DNA from: a marine actinobacterium MedAcidi-G1
Lineage (GTDB): Bacteria; Actinomycetota; Acidimicrobiia; Acidimicrobiales; MedAcidi-G1
DNA length: 43,932 nt
Assembly (NCBI GenBank): GCA_000817085.1
Contig: JUEM01000013.1
Location: forward strand, 1-43,932
Direction: 5' to 3'
Numbering within the stretch: the first letter of the stretch is position 1; every line of letters starts with the position of its first letter. The translations under genes were made by a program, and so were the position numbers. Positions 8,625 to 17,350 of the stretch are shown piece after piece. Below the pieces are notes generated by a model. That model worked only from the letters and a program-made list of their open reading frames with translations. It did not search any database and was not told the origin of the DNA.

Positions 8625-10199
8625 CTAACCAATATGACCAGGTCGGTCTACTTCTTGTGGATTTTCTCCTGATTTACGCACTCGGATAACTTTGTTCAAT
8701 GCTGAGATAAACGCTCTAGCAGAAGCTTCAACAACATCTGTCGATAAGCCCCTACCGGATACTTTAAGTCCATCTGTACTTTCAAATGAAAGAGCCACGT
8801 CTGCCAACGCGTCCACTCCACCAGTTACTGACATCACAGTGTAATCAGTTAGTCTTCCTTCAATTTCTGTTGCTTTTTTAATTGCTGTGCATGCAGCATC
8901 TACCATGCCATCACCTTCAGATGTCGCGTTTATTTTTATCCCGTCTGATTCTAAAACAACTTCTGCTTCGGGAGTGTTAGCGTTCCCTCCCTTAACCCCG
9001 AGTGTTACCAATTCATATGAATTTTCAATTGAACTGCCCATCTCTTCCGCTACTAATGCTTCTAGGTCTGCGTCACCCAGCTGCACTTTTCGATCAGCTA
9101 ATTCTTTGAAGCGGGTAAAAGCACTATTTAGAGCATCACCTTGTATCTCTATACCCATTTTTGAAAGAGCATCTTTGAATGCCGCTCTACCTGAGTGTTT
9201 TCCTAGTACTAATTTGCTGCCTTCTTGTCCGACTGCAGAGGGGTCCATTATTTCGTAAGTGGTTCTTTCGTTTAGAACACCGTGTTGGTGTATCCCGGCT
9301 TCGTGTGCAAATGCATTTCTTCCTACTACCGCTTTGTTGTATTGAACCGGGTATCCAGTAAGTCGACTTACCATTCGACTTGAGCGAGCTAATTCTTCGG
9401 TTTCAATTCCTACTTCGAGATTTGGGTATATGTCTGGACGTGTTCTTAATGCCATGACTATTTCTTCCATGGCTGCGTTTCCTGCTCTTTCACCGATCCC
9501 GTTAATTGTGCACTCAACTTGTCGAGCTCCCGATACTACAGCTGCCAACGAATTAGCTACTGCTAAACCGAGGTCATTATGACAGTGGGTGCTGATTATG
9601 TAGTCACCTTCAACTCTTTCTCTGATCAACTTGATTCTCTCAGCCCATTCATGGGGTGTCGCATAACCAACGGTGTCTGGGATGTTTAATGTTCCTGCCC
9701 CGTTGTCAACTGCCGCTTGAAGTACATCACACATAAAATCGAAATCTGATCTGGATGCGTCCTCAGGGCTGAATTCGACGTCATCGGTATATTCTCTGGC
9801 TCTACCCACTGCGGAAGCAGCCTCAGCTAGAACCTGTTCCGGTGTCATTTTTAGCTTGTGCTCCATATGAGTTGGACTTGTGGCAATAAATGTGTGGATT
9901 CTTCGTTTTTCTGCAGGCTCTATTGCTTCCCAACAACGATCTATATCTTTATAGCTTGTACGTGATAGTCCACAAATTACAGGTCCACTTACGTTAGAAG
10001 CTATTGCATGCACTGCGTCGAAATCGCCTTGGCTTGCTATTGGAAACCCAGCTTCGATGTAATCAACTCCCAGTCGAGCAAGCTGTCCTGCTATTTCTAG
10101 CTTTTCTCCTACATCAAGGGAAATGCCTGGTGATTGCTCACCATCTCTCAAAGTGGTGTCAAAAATAACCACTTTTTCATTGGCGGTATCGTTGCTCAT
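8625..10199 (-). CDS. leuA: 2-isopropylmalate synthase
   Basis: LeuA condenses acetyl-CoA with 2-oxoisovalerate, the first committed step of leucine synthesis. The 524 residues have the DTTLRDGEQSPG motif at 14-25, the metal-binding HCHNDLGLAVAN around residue 205, and NGIGERAGNAAMEE. The C-terminal part from about residue 390 (YELVTLGVKGG onward) is the LeuA allosteric domain, so leucine feedback inhibition is expected. ATG at 10199 is preceded by GGAGA at suitable spacing. The 5' region holds a Leu-codon leader peptide, a hairpin and a terminator (10247-10341), so transcription attenuation by leucine supply is likely. Confidence 0.96.
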   Translation of the reverse strand: MSNDTANEKVVIFDTTLRDGEQSPGISLDVGEKLEIAGQLARLGVDYIEAGFPIASQGDFDAVHAIASNVSGPVICGLSRTSYKDIDRCWEAIEPAEKRRIHTFIATSPTHMEHKLKMTPEQVLAEAASAVGRAREYTDDVEFSPEDASRSDFDFMCDVLQAAVDNGAGTLNIPDTVGYATPHEWAERIKLIRERVEGDYIISTHCHNDLGLAVANSLAAVVSGARQVECTINGIGERAGNAAMEEIVMALRTRPDIYPNLEVGIETEELARSSRMVSRLTGYPVQYNKAVVGRNAFAHEAGIHQHGVLNERTTYEIMDPSAVGQEGSKLVLGKHSGRAAFKDALSKMGIEIQGDALNSAFTRFKELADRKVQLGDADLEALVAEEMGSSIENSYELVTLGVKGGNANTPEAEVVLESDGIKINATSEGDGMVDAACTAIKKATEIEGRLTDYTVMSVTGGVDALADVALSFESTDGLKVSGRGLSTDVVEASARAFISALNKVIRVRKSGENPQEVDRPGHIG

Positions 10200-10246
10200 T
10201 GTCTTGTCTCCATTGTTTAAATGTTTGCATTCTTGTTTCTAAAAGT

Positions 10247-10277
10247 AAAAAACCTCCCGGCCTTTGGCTCAGGAGGT
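10247..10277 (-). terminator. Intrinsic terminator in the leuA leader (attenuator)
   Basis: On the minus strand, a six-base-pair outer stem (ACCTCC at 10277-10272 with GGAGGT at 10257-10252) and a GCC/GGC inner stem with AAA loop are followed directly by a run of six U (10252-10247). It lies between the leader peptide and the leuA start. A terminator ahead of the gene it controls is the hallmark of attenuation. Confidence 0.8.
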
Positions 10278-10279
10278 GC

Positions 10280-10309
10280 GGACAAACGCGTGTTTATATG
10301 CGTTTGTCC
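10280..10309 (-). promoter_or_regulatory. Perfect 10-bp hairpin after the leuA leader peptide
   Basis: GGACAAACGC and GCGTTTGTCC form a perfect ten-base-pair stem with a ten-base loop (10290-10299). The stem begins at the last base of the leader-peptide stop codon and ends two bases before the terminator stem. A ribosome stalled on the Leu codons would lie just upstream, and a ribosome finishing at the stop would cover and open this stem. An explicit antiterminator pairing was not obvious by eye. Confidence 0.7.
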
Positions 10310-10341
10310 TACATAAGCAAGAGGATGTTCTTGGTTATCAT
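10309..10341 (-). CDS. Leucine-rich leader peptide (MITKNILLLM) of the leuA attenuator
   Basis: ATG at 10341-10339 opens a ten-codon frame ending TAG at 10311-10309. Codons 7-9 are CTC TTG CTT, three consecutive leucines. Placement directly before a strong hairpin and terminator upstream of leuA matches known leucine leader peptides; LEU-type leader peptides have been described upstream of leuA in Actinobacteria. There is no Shine-Dalgarno. A TAGAAT hexamer lies seven bases upstream, so the transcript may be leaderless. Confidence 0.75.
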   Translation of the reverse strand: MITKNILLLM

Positions 10342-10348
10342 GATTCTT

Positions 10349-10354
10349 ATTCTA
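10349..10354 (-). promoter_or_regulatory. Putative -10 element for the leuA leader transcript
   Basis: TAGAAT on the minus strand lies seven bases before the leader ATG. A weak TTGCTT lies 19 bases further upstream. This spacing would place transcription start at or next to the leader ATG. Confidence 0.45.
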
Positions 10355-10407
10355 GCCTCTATTGGTGGAAGGTAAGCAAACTTTTTTGTTTTGATTCATT
10401 TATTGTC

Positions 10408-12315
10408 TCAAAACAATATTTTTTGTAGGTCGTCAAAAGGTTCGAAATCAAAAATATGGGAGAAAAAAGCTAATTCTGATTCAATTGCTTTTGTTATGTT
10501 AGGGGCTTTTCTGAATCCGTGGCCTTCATCCGGAAATTCTATTAGCGCATGAGGTATATCGTTTTCTTTCAGTTTTTGTGCCATTAAATGAGCTTGATTT
10601 GGTGGGACAATCGGGTCTTCTGATCCTTGGAGTATCACCATAGGAGTTGAAAGTTGTTCTATGTGATGTATTGGTGATCTTTGCTTGTAGGTCTCTTCGT
10701 CTTCAGGCCATTTCCCCACTAGTCGATCTAGATATCTAGATTCAAATTTGTGTGTATCTTTTGCAAGTATGGCCAAATCTGCGATTCCATATCTACTTGC
10801 ACCTGCGGTGAAAGTGTCATGAAATGTAAGTGCCGCCAAGACCGTGAACCCTCCTGCACTACCTCCCTTTATAGCTAATTTGTTTTTGTCTACTTTTTTT
10901 TGCTCTACTAGATATTTTGCTACAGAAACACAGTCTTCTACATCTGCTAAACCCCAACTGTTTCGAAGACGATTTCGGAATGATCTTCCGTATCCTGTCG
11001 AGCCTCGGTAGTCGACGTCAGCTACACCAAATCCTCGACTTGTCCAGTAAGTGATGGATAGTTGAAGTTGACGTCTTGCTGCTGCTGTAGGACCTCCATG
11101 AGCTAGAACGATAAGCGGTGGTTTCTCTTTTTCGCTGATTTCGTATTCAGGGTTTGTCGGTGAATAGAAAAGAGCGTGTGCCTTTTCAGAGTCTGAAGTT
11201 TGGTAAGTGAAAGTTTCTGGCACCGGAAACCAATTTTCGTCTATACCAAGGTCGCGAGTTTTACTTAACGGCCGAATCTCTTTCCTGTTAACGAACGTAA
11301 CTAATGATTCGGCTTTCCATGAGCTGACAGTTGCGACTATTCCATCTTGATAGTTTGTGACAGACTCAATCTCTGTTGCGTCAATCTCTATTTTCTCTAA
11401 TCGTCCGTCCGGTAAAAGTGTTGCGAGATTATCGATTCCTGCTTCCCTGTAAGCGAGCCAGATCTCATCTCCAACAAATACATATCTAGACTGTCCAAAT
11501 ACCCATTGTGGTAGACCTATTTCTGCTTCGATATTGGTCAGTGGTATTAAATCCATATCGTTTGTGCTTTGATCAACTCGGAAAAGATTCCACCAATTGT
11601 TTCGATCACTTACTACATACAAGTTTCCCTGATCGTCCCATTCAGGTTGGAAGAAAGACTCTGCTTTCGATTTCACTACCTTTTGATTGGTGAGGGTCAT
11701 TTCCTTTAATGATGCAACGCACAATTGAGTGTCGTCCCATGGCATGTTCGGATGGTTCCATTGCACCCAAGCGATCTGATCACCTTTTTTCGATAGTCTC
11801 GGAGAAGAAACAAAATCAGGCCCTGAAACTAAAACTTTTATTTGTCCAGATCCGTCTAATGGAACTGCAACAATCTCATTTGAAGGTTCTTCATTGCTTT
11901 TATTGTGAAGCTCTCTTACACATACGTACCATTCTTCGTTGTTGGTTATTCGACCATCGGCATATCTGCAACCTTGCTGGATTTCTGGTTCAGGAGTTAA
12001 TGGAATTGAATGGTTTGATTTATCTCGACGGTATAAACGCTGATCCGAATATTGGCTATAAACAAGGGTTTCGTTTCTAACCGTCCATGCACTGCCTCCA
12101 TATTCGTGGACTAGCGTTCTGACGTTTATGTTTTCATCTGTCTGATCTATTCCATTACGCACGAGGACTGTGCGTCCACCTTCATCTGGTCGCGATTCAG
12201 CCCACCAGACATCGTCTCCATCTGTGACTATTTCGCCAAGTCGTACCGCCCCACCAACTAACATTTCTGATGTGATGGGTGATTCCCATGTCCCACAAGT
12301 TTTGGTGACGGTCAT
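10408..12315 (-). CDS. S9-family prolyl oligopeptidase/acylaminoacyl-peptidase
   Basis: This is a 635-residue serine peptidase of the prolyl-oligopeptidase superfamily. It has an N-terminal beta-propeller (about residues 20-350) and a C-terminal alpha/beta-hydrolase domain. The catalytic triad is recognisable: S486 in GGSAGG, D567 in GSEDPIVPP and H599 in DEGHGF. VLAHGGPTAAARRQ before the nucleophile region is the usual oxyanion-hole motif. No signal peptide is seen, so it is probably cytoplasmic and acts on short peptides. It starts ATG four bases after the aminotransferase stop. Exact substrate preference (dipeptidyl- versus acylaminoacyl-peptidase) cannot be read from sequence alone. Confidence 0.9.
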   Translation of the reverse strand: MTVTKTCGTWESPITSEMLVGGAVRLGEIVTDGDDVWWAESRPDEGGRTVLVRNGIDQTDENINVRTLVHEYGGSAWTVRNETLVYSQYSDQRLYRRDKSNHSIPLTPEPEIQQGCRYADGRITNNEEWYVCVRELHNKSNEEPSNEIVAVPLDGSGQIKVLVSGPDFVSSPRLSKKGDQIAWVQWNHPNMPWDDTQLCVASLKEMTLTNQKVVKSKAESFFQPEWDDQGNLYVVSDRNNWWNLFRVDQSTNDMDLIPLTNIEAEIGLPQWVFGQSRYVFVGDEIWLAYREAGIDNLATLLPDGRLEKIEIDATEIESVTNYQDGIVATVSSWKAESLVTFVNRKEIRPLSKTRDLGIDENWFPVPETFTYQTSDSEKAHALFYSPTNPEYEISEKEKPPLIVLAHGGPTAAARRQLQLSITYWTSRGFGVADVDYRGSTGYGRSFRNRLRNSWGLADVEDCVSVAKYLVEQKKVDKNKLAIKGGSAGGFTVLAALTFHDTFTAGASRYGIADLAILAKDTHKFESRYLDRLVGKWPEDEETYKQRSPIHHIEQLSTPMVILQGSEDPIVPPNQAHLMAQKLKENDIPHALIEFPDEGHGFRKAPNITKAIESELAFFSHIFDFEPFDDLQKILF

Positions 12316-12319
12316 AAAT

Positions 12320-13519
12320 TCAATTATTCAGTAACTGAGTGATTCGGGTGAGACCTTCTTCCAAATCTTCATCGCCCAGCGCAAAAGATAGTCGCGCATA
12401 CCCTGGGGAACCAAAAGCCTCTCCGGGGACTATGGCTACTTTTGCTTCTTCTAAAATTATTGCAGCCAGTTCAAGCGTATTCTGTGCTGTTTTGCCAGCT
12501 ATGTCACGACCATAAAAAGCTGAGAAGTCAGGAAAAGCGTAAAAAGCTCCTTGAGTTTCTAAAAGTCTGACACCGTCGATATTGGTAAGCATTTCAGTCA
12601 TGGTCTGTCTCCGACGGTCAAAAGATTCCCTCATACGGATCACATCTTTGAGATCTCCACTGACTGCCGCTAATGCTGCTCTTTGCGATACGTTTGCCAC
12701 GTTTGAAGTGGCGTGAGATTGAAGATTTCCCGCAGCAGAGATGACGTCCGTCGGACCTATCATCCAACCGACCCTCCAACCTGTCATCGCGTAAGTCTTA
12801 GCTACTCCATTCACTATTAAGCACTGGTCATCTATTTCCGGTAGTAATGCTCTAATGGAGTGATGTTCATGACCTTCGTAAGTTAAGTGCTCATATATTT
12901 CATCTGCGATAATCCAGATCCCTCTTTCAATTGCCCATTTTCCGATCGCTATTATTTCGTCAGCTGAATATACGGCGCCTGTCGGGTTAGAAGGTGAGAC
13001 AAAAAAGAGAGCTTTTGTCGATGCTGTAGTTGCAGATTCTAATTGTTCTACTGTGACTTTGAATTCTGATTCAATATCAGTTGGAACTTCGACCGTTATT
13101 CCTCCTGCAAGTGCGATGGCCTCAGGATAAGTGGTCCAATATGGTGCTGGGAGTAGCACCTCATCTCCAGGATCGATCAATGCAGCACATGAATTATAAA
13201 CAGCATGTTTCCCGCCGTTTGTAATCAGGATTTGTGAAGTTTCAGGTCTCCATTTTGAATCTCGTTCAGTTTTATCTACTAGTGCTTCTCTTAGTTCTGG
13301 GAGACCAGATGCTGGTCCATAACGGTGATTTGATGGTTCGCGGCAGGCGGCAATTGCTGCTTCAACAATGTGATCAGGTGTTGGAAAATCGGGTTCGCCT
13401 GCTCCGAAACCAATTACTGGTTCGCCTGCTTCCCTCAAAGCTCTTGCTTTATTGGTTACTGCCATAGTCGCAGATTCAGATATCGAGGCAATTCTGTGTG
13501 ATATTCGATTTTTTGTCAT
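12320..13519 (-). CDS. Class I PLP aminotransferase, aspartate aminotransferase-like
   Basis: This 399-residue fold-type I aminotransferase most resembles subgroup I-gamma aspartate aminotransferases. Features are [12 protein letters not shown] (37-48), NPTGAVYS (178-185), the PLP-hydroxyl-binding D206 in IADEIYEHL, and the Schiff-base lysine K241 in [20 protein letters not shown] near the C-terminus supplies the carboxylate-binding arginine. It probably interconverts aspartate and oxaloacetate with 2-oxoglutarate, though related enzymes accept other amino acids. The gene starts ATG at 13519. The 75-base gap upstream shows no clear terminator, and the S9 peptidase follows after four bases. 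Confidence 0.92.
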   Translation of the reverse strand: MTKNRISHRIASISESATMAVTNKARALREAGEPVIGFGAGEPDFPTPDHIVEAAIAACREPSNHRYGPASGLPELREALVDKTERDSKWRPETSQILITNGGKHAVYNSCAALIDPGDEVLLPAPYWTTYPEAIALAGGITVEVPTDIESEFKVTVEQLESATTASTKALFFVSPSNPTGAVYSADEIIAIGKWAIERGIWIIADEIYEHLTYEGHEHHSIRALLPEIDDQCLIVNGVAKTYAMTGWRVGWMIGPTDVISAAGNLQSHATSNVANVSQRAALAAVSGDLKDVIRMRESFDRRRQTMTEMLTNIDGVRLLETQGAFYAFPDFSAFYGRDIAGKTAQNTLELAAIILEEAKVAIVPGEAFGSPGYARLSFALGDEDLEEGLTRITQLLNN

Positions 13520-13594
13520 TGTTCCATTTTCTTATATCGGTAAACACGAATCTAGAGCCTATGAGATGTAAGAGCGAAGGCTTTCTTATATTTT

Positions 13595-13978
13595 CTAACC
13601 ACAAGCCTCAAAATAAGGCCTCAGATATTCTCTTGTAACATCACCGCGAGCTTTCTGTGACAAGCCTTGATAAGAAAGACACGCTACTTTATTAAGTTCC
13701 TCTTCACTGCAGTTTAGTTCCGAAGATCTTGTAAGAAATTTTTCCGTTTGTGCTAAATCATCAATTTTCTTTATGACTTTATTTAATTCCTGTTCTTGAA
13801 TGTCATTTAGTTCTTTTTCTTCTATTTGATCTAGCACTAATTCAGCTACGTCTCTTCCAATCTGTACTAGTTCCTCACAGTTTCGTGCCTGCCCAGGTTT
13901 GGTAGGTTCTGCTTTGGCGCAACTAAGAGCCAATATAGCAATAACTATTACTAGAGAGATTTTGGTCAAATTGAACAA
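13595..13978 (-). CDS. Small cysteine-containing lipoprotein, unknown function
   Basis: The gene encodes 127 residues with a signal sequence (about 1-19) ending LALSC, so C20 is the likely lipid-anchored residue. The mature part is helical and very charged (EEKELNDIQEQELNKVIKKIDD). It has four more cysteines, C34, C90, C100 and C126, which could form two disulfides. I do not recognise a family. The start is TTG at 13978, overlapping the alcohol dehydrogenase 3' end by 13 bases, so it is probably translated from the same message. A downstream TTG at codon 4 is an alternative. Confidence 0.6.
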   Translation of the reverse strand: MFNLTKISLVIVIAILALSCAKAEPTKPGQARNCEELVQIGRDVAELVLDQIEEKELNDIQEQELNKVIKKIDDLAQTEKFLTRSSELNCSEEELNKVACLSYQGLSQKARGDVTREYLRPYFEACG

Positions 13979-15039
13979 ACATCCAAAACGCCTCTAGCTA
14001 GACGTCCTTCATGCATGTCTTCTAAAAGTGTGTGTATTTCTTCCATGGGGTAGACACGACTTACTAATTCATCGAGTTTGAATTTGCCAGCTTTATAAAG
14101 TTCACATATGCGATTCACGTCAGTTTGCGGTCGCGAAGTTCCATATCTGCATCCCATAATCGTCACATCTAGGTAAGTGGCTACTGTCATGAACTCCACA
14201 GTGCTGCCTAGTGGGGGCACACCGAGGATCACTAGTGTTCCTCCCCAATCTAAATAACCTAGTGATGCTTCAATCAGAGCCTTGGAACCTACGCACTCGA
14301 AAACATAATCAACTCCTTGAGGGCGTATTTTGCGGAGTTCTTGATTTGTATCAATATCTGTTGCATTTATAAAATCTGTAGCTCCAAAATCCATAGCTAA
14401 GTCGCCTTTTTCAGAATTTGTATCAATCGCAATTATTGGATTAGCTCCAGAGATTGCTGCCGCCTGAATGGCATTTAAACCAATTCCTCCCACTCCTACG
14501 ACTGCAACGCTTTCACCTGGTTTGACCTTTGCCCTATTGAATACTGCACCTGAGCCTGTGAGGACTCCGCACCCGATCAGAGATGCTGCAGCTAGCGGTA
14601 TGTCTTCTGGTATGCGGATTGCTTGGTTTTCTCGAACAACAACATTTTCTGAAAAAGCAGAGATATTCGCGAAGTTATAATAAGGTTCACCATTTAAAGA
14701 AAACGGTGTATCTCTAGCTCCAAAAGTGGACTTACACATAGTCGGTTGTCCTGCATCGCAAGAAGGGCACGCTCCACACTGGCCTAATGTAGACAAAACG
14801 ACGTGATCGCCGGGATTAACTGAGGTGACGGCAGACCCCACTTCCGTGATAACTCCAGCCCCCTCATGCCCGAGAACTAATGGAGTAGGAAATGGTATTG
14901 TTCCATCTATAACGCTTACGTCACTGTGACAAACTCCTGCGTTAACAATTTTCACATTGACTTCTCCTGGCCCTGGTGGGCGGACTTCTAAATCTTCAAC
15001 TAGTCGGAGCTCTTCCCCGTCAAAAACAATCCCCTTCAT
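13966..15039 (-). CDS. Zinc-dependent alcohol dehydrogenase (MDR superfamily)
   Basis: This is a 357-residue medium-chain dehydrogenase. Catalytic zinc ligands are C37 (GVCHSD), H58/E59 (GHEG) and C157. Structural zinc ligands are C88, C91, C94 and C102 (CGACPSC...MC). The NAD-binding GVGGIG is at 182-187. The overall pattern resembles class III/benzyl-alcohol or mycothiol-linked actinobacterial ADHs, but the substrate cannot be decided. It follows TrhA by 62 bases on the same strand and overlaps the small lipoprotein gene downstream. It starts ATG at 15039. Confidence 0.92.
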   Translation of the reverse strand: MKGIVFDGEELRLVEDLEVRPPGPGEVNVKIVNAGVCHSDVSVIDGTIPFPTPLVLGHEGAGVITEVGSAVTSVNPGDHVVLSTLGQCGACPSCDAGQPTMCKSTFGARDTPFSLNGEPYYNFANISAFSENVVVRENQAIRIPEDIPLAAASLIGCGVLTGSGAVFNRAKVKPGESVAVVGVGGIGLNAIQAAAISGANPIIAIDTNSEKGDLAMDFGATDFINATDIDTNQELRKIRPQGVDYVFECVGSKALIEASLGYLDWGGTLVILGVPPLGSTVEFMTVATYLDVTIMGCRYGTSRPQTDVNRICELYKAGKFKLDELVSRVYPMEEIHTLLEDMHEGRLARGVLDVCSI

Positions 15040-15101
15040 TTCAAACCTCCAAACATTGAATTAATATCCTCGCGGTAATCGATCTTGAAGTCCACACGGC
15101 G

Positions 15102-15827
15102 TTAATAATGCAGTATCAATATCACAGCTCCAAAGTGCGCTGTGACGGCTAGAACTACTAAAGAGTGCCAAACTTCGTGATACCCAAAAACTTTGGGCTT
15201 AAGTTTAGGCCATTGGGCGCCTAGCATAAGCGCCCCTCCTATATAAAAGATTCCTTCTATCACTATAAACGAAGCTGGGAAAAGGTCTATTGCTCTAAAA
15301 AGACTGGGGGCGACAACCAGTGGAAGGCATCCGAGCGTAATGAATAATGTGTTCATCAATCCCTTAGGCGGGTGAAAAGGTAAAACTCTGAGAAGAATTC
15401 CGATTCCCGCTCCTATCCAAACACTCCAAAGCATTATTTTTGCAGGAGTTCCATCCATCGCTATTAGTGCAAGTGATGAGGCTCCACAGGCAATCATCAA
15501 AAATATGGCGGCATGATCTAATCTGAATAAAATTTCGAGAAGAGAGATTTTCCAACGTCGAAGGTGAACTATTCCACTCGTCGCAAACATTGCGAATGCC
15601 CCTGCAGTAAAAATTGCGACCCCTATTCTTTCGCGACCTGCTGGTGCTGATAGAGCTAGGAATACTCCTGCGATAATAGTTAACGGTCCTGCAATTCTAT
15701 GTAAGCGGCCTCTCCATTGGGGTCTTGGGTTTGATAGAACCCTATAAACAGAAGGTGATACGTTTTCTGGAATCAATTCATCAGGAATTGCTTCGTTTGC
15801 ATATTTAGATTCAATCAAACTAGTCAC
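15102..15827 (-). CDS. trhA: TrhA/hemolysin III family membrane protein
   Basis: This 241-residue protein has about seven membrane spans after a roughly 40-residue cytoplasmic start. It carries family marks of the hemolysin III/PAQR-like group: SGIVHLRRW, RLDHAAIFLMIACG and FGYHEVWHSLVVLAVTAHF, whose conserved His/Asp/Ser residues are thought to bind zinc. Members in Firmicutes (TrhA) influence membrane-fluidity homeostasis; the role here is inferred only from family. The gene starts 35 bases after azlD in the same run of minus-strand genes. Confidence 0.85.
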   Translation of the reverse strand: MTSLIESKYANEAIPDELIPENVSPSVYRVLSNPRPQWRGRLHRIAGPLTIIAGVFLALSAPAGRERIGVAIFTAGAFAMFATSGIVHLRRWKISLLEILFRLDHAAIFLMIACGASSLALIAMDGTPAKIMLWSVWIGAGIGILLRVLPFHPPKGLMNTLFITLGCLPLVVAPSLFRAIDLFPASFIVIEGIFYIGGALMLGAQWPKLKPKVFGYHEVWHSLVVLAVTAHFGAVILILHY

Positions 15828-15862
15828 AATAGTAAATTTTCGTTCTCTTTTTTGTTTTTCTA

Positions 15863-16159
15863 TTACACGACTAAGCGTATAACAGCTGTAGAAAGCATTG
15901 CTATCAATACAACTAATGTGAAGGGCATTTTTTTCCAGACTGCTAGGCCCCCTATTCCTACTCCTATCAGTCGAGCATCTACCACTAATGAACCATCTTG
16001 TGAAATGGACATAATTATGATCAAAGCTGAAAAAAGAGCTGCTGGTAAAAGCGCAGTTCCGGATGCTAAACGTTTAGAGAATCTCTGACCAGCTATTACT
16101 CCTAAAAGTTTGAAAGCATAACTACCTGCGGATAATGCGATAACTGCTCCCCAAGTCAC
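15863..16159 (-). CDS. azlD: Branched-chain amino-acid exporter small subunit AzlD
   Basis: A 98-residue, four-span membrane protein of the AzlD family, the small partner of AzlC in exporting branched-chain amino acids. It starts MTWGAVIALSAGSYAFKLLGV and includes LPAALFSALIIIMS and ARLIGVGIGGLAVW, typical for the family. Its ATG overlaps the azlC stop by four bases, the usual azlCD arrangement. Export of Val/Leu/Ile would fit the ilv and leu biosynthetic genes elsewhere in the window, although those are not adjacent. Confidence 0.88.
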   Translation of the reverse strand: MTWGAVIALSAGSYAFKLLGVIAGQRFSKRLASGTALLPAALFSALIIIMSISQDGSLVVDARLIGVGIGGLAVWKKMPFTLVVLIAMLSTAVIRLVV

Positions 16160-16830
16160 GTAGCTCTCTTTTTCTTTCGGTGGGCTAGCAATCCGGGTGC
16201 TATTGCCGCAGATGCTAGAAGTATCGGCATACCTACTGGTGTAAGTGGAATACTCACTAGAGTTATTATTCCGGCTACTATCGCTGTAATTTTGCCTTCT
16301 CGCGTCAAAATGTGTGGGACCAGTAAGGCTACAAACGCTGCTGGAAAGGCGGCATCAAGACCCCAAGAACCTGGATCTTCAAGAATCCCTCCTAGCAACA
16401 CTCCTAAAATTGTTCCTATGTTCCAAAATACGAAGAGACTTACTCCTGTAAACCAAAAAGAATCTCGGGAGTCTTTACTAGTTTCTTGTGCACTAGCTAT
16501 CGCTATAGTTTCATCAATAACGAAATGGGCGGCGGCTGCTTTATTTAATTTTCCGTCTTTTAAAGATTTTGTTATCACGGGTCCGTATAGTGCGTTTCTA
16601 GCTGAAAGCAAAAGAGCACTACCAACTGCTGCGGCCGGATTTCCTCCGCCATCAATTACTGACACTGCGGCAAACTGCGAAGCGCCAGTAAATGTGAAAA
16701 TGGAAAGTGCTGATGCTTGCAAAAGAGAAAGTCCTGCCGTGTCGGCGAAAACACCGTAGGTTATGCCGATTAGGCCACAAGCTGCTGCCAGTGTGAAACC
16801 GTTTCTTTGATAGTTATTAAACTTTTTCAT
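16156..16830 (-). CDS. azlC: Branched-chain amino-acid exporter large subunit AzlC
   Basis: A 224-residue AzlC-family permease with about six membrane spans. The family signature GITYGVFADTAGLSLLQASALSIFTFTGASQFAAVSVIDGGG (about residues 23-64) is clear, followed by LLSARNALYGPVI and the conserved FVIDETIAIA. It acts with AzlD in branched-chain amino-acid efflux at the inner membrane. Its ATG overlaps the stop of the upstream phosphatase gene by one base (TAATG), indicating translational coupling. Confidence 0.92.
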   Translation of the reverse strand: MKKFNNYQRNGFTLAAACGLIGITYGVFADTAGLSLLQASALSIFTFTGASQFAAVSVIDGGGNPAAAVGSALLLSARNALYGPVITKSLKDGKLNKAAAAHFVIDETIAIASAQETSKDSRDSFWFTGVSLFVFWNIGTILGVLLGGILEDPGSWGLDAAFPAAFVALLVPHILTREGKITAIVAGIITLVSIPLTPVGMPILLASAAIAPGLLAHRKKKRAT

Positions 16831-17345
16831 TATGGGAGTCGATCGATCAATTGGTTAATCAGCCGGTCTATTTCAGCGGCACACAAATCAAATACCTCTT
16901 GATCCCCTGAGGCTGGGTCGACTACTTCCTCCCAGGACTCGATTTCAACTTCAGCAAGATTTAATTTTTTTATTCTTTCATGTAAAGATCCGTATTCAGG
17001 CAGCTTTTGAACAAGACGTGGGAGAGTCGCTGCTCGAGGCGCAACTTCTGGAAAATTTTTTCTAATCCATTGGATATGGCTTGGTTCCATAGCTACGACT
17101 AGATCCACTTCGACATGTTTTTCACCAAATTGTGAACTTCTGTGAGCAGGGTCAGAGATTTCAAACCCTTCTAGTGCTTTTCTTGTTCTTTGGCTCATTG
17201 GGTGTCCTTCAAGAACAAGTGTTCCGGCTCCAACTGCGACATAATTTGGAGCTCTTGTCTCAAACATTATTCGAGCCATCACGGATCGGGCGGCGTTTCC
17301 GGTGCAAAGAAAACATATAACTGGCTTTTCTGATTGATTTTCCAC
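16830..17345 (-). CDS. Low-molecular-weight protein tyrosine phosphatase family
   Basis: A 171-residue protein with the LMW-PTP P-loop C14-T-G-N-A-A-R20-S21 (CX5RS) right after the first beta-strand. AGTLVLEGHPMSQRTRKALE follows, the usual phosphatase helix, and DLVVAMEPSH contributes to the active site. Near the C-terminus, VDPASGDQEVFDLC supplies the Asp-Pro acid. The fold is shared with arsenate reductases, but the lack of the ArsC cysteine pair favours phosphatase. Substrate is unknown. Genetic coupling to azlC may simply reflect genome compaction. The gene starts ATG at 17345, five bases after the thioesterase stop. Confidence 0.88.
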   Translation of the reverse strand: MENQSEKPVICFLCTGNAARSVMARIMFETRAPNYVAVGAGTLVLEGHPMSQRTRKALEGFEISDPAHRSSQFGEKHVEVDLVVAMEPSHIQWIRKNFPEVAPRAATLPRLVQKLPEYGSLHERIKKLNLAEVEIESWEEVVDPASGDQEVFDLCAAEIDRLINQLIDRLP

Positions 17346-17350
17346 GGCTT

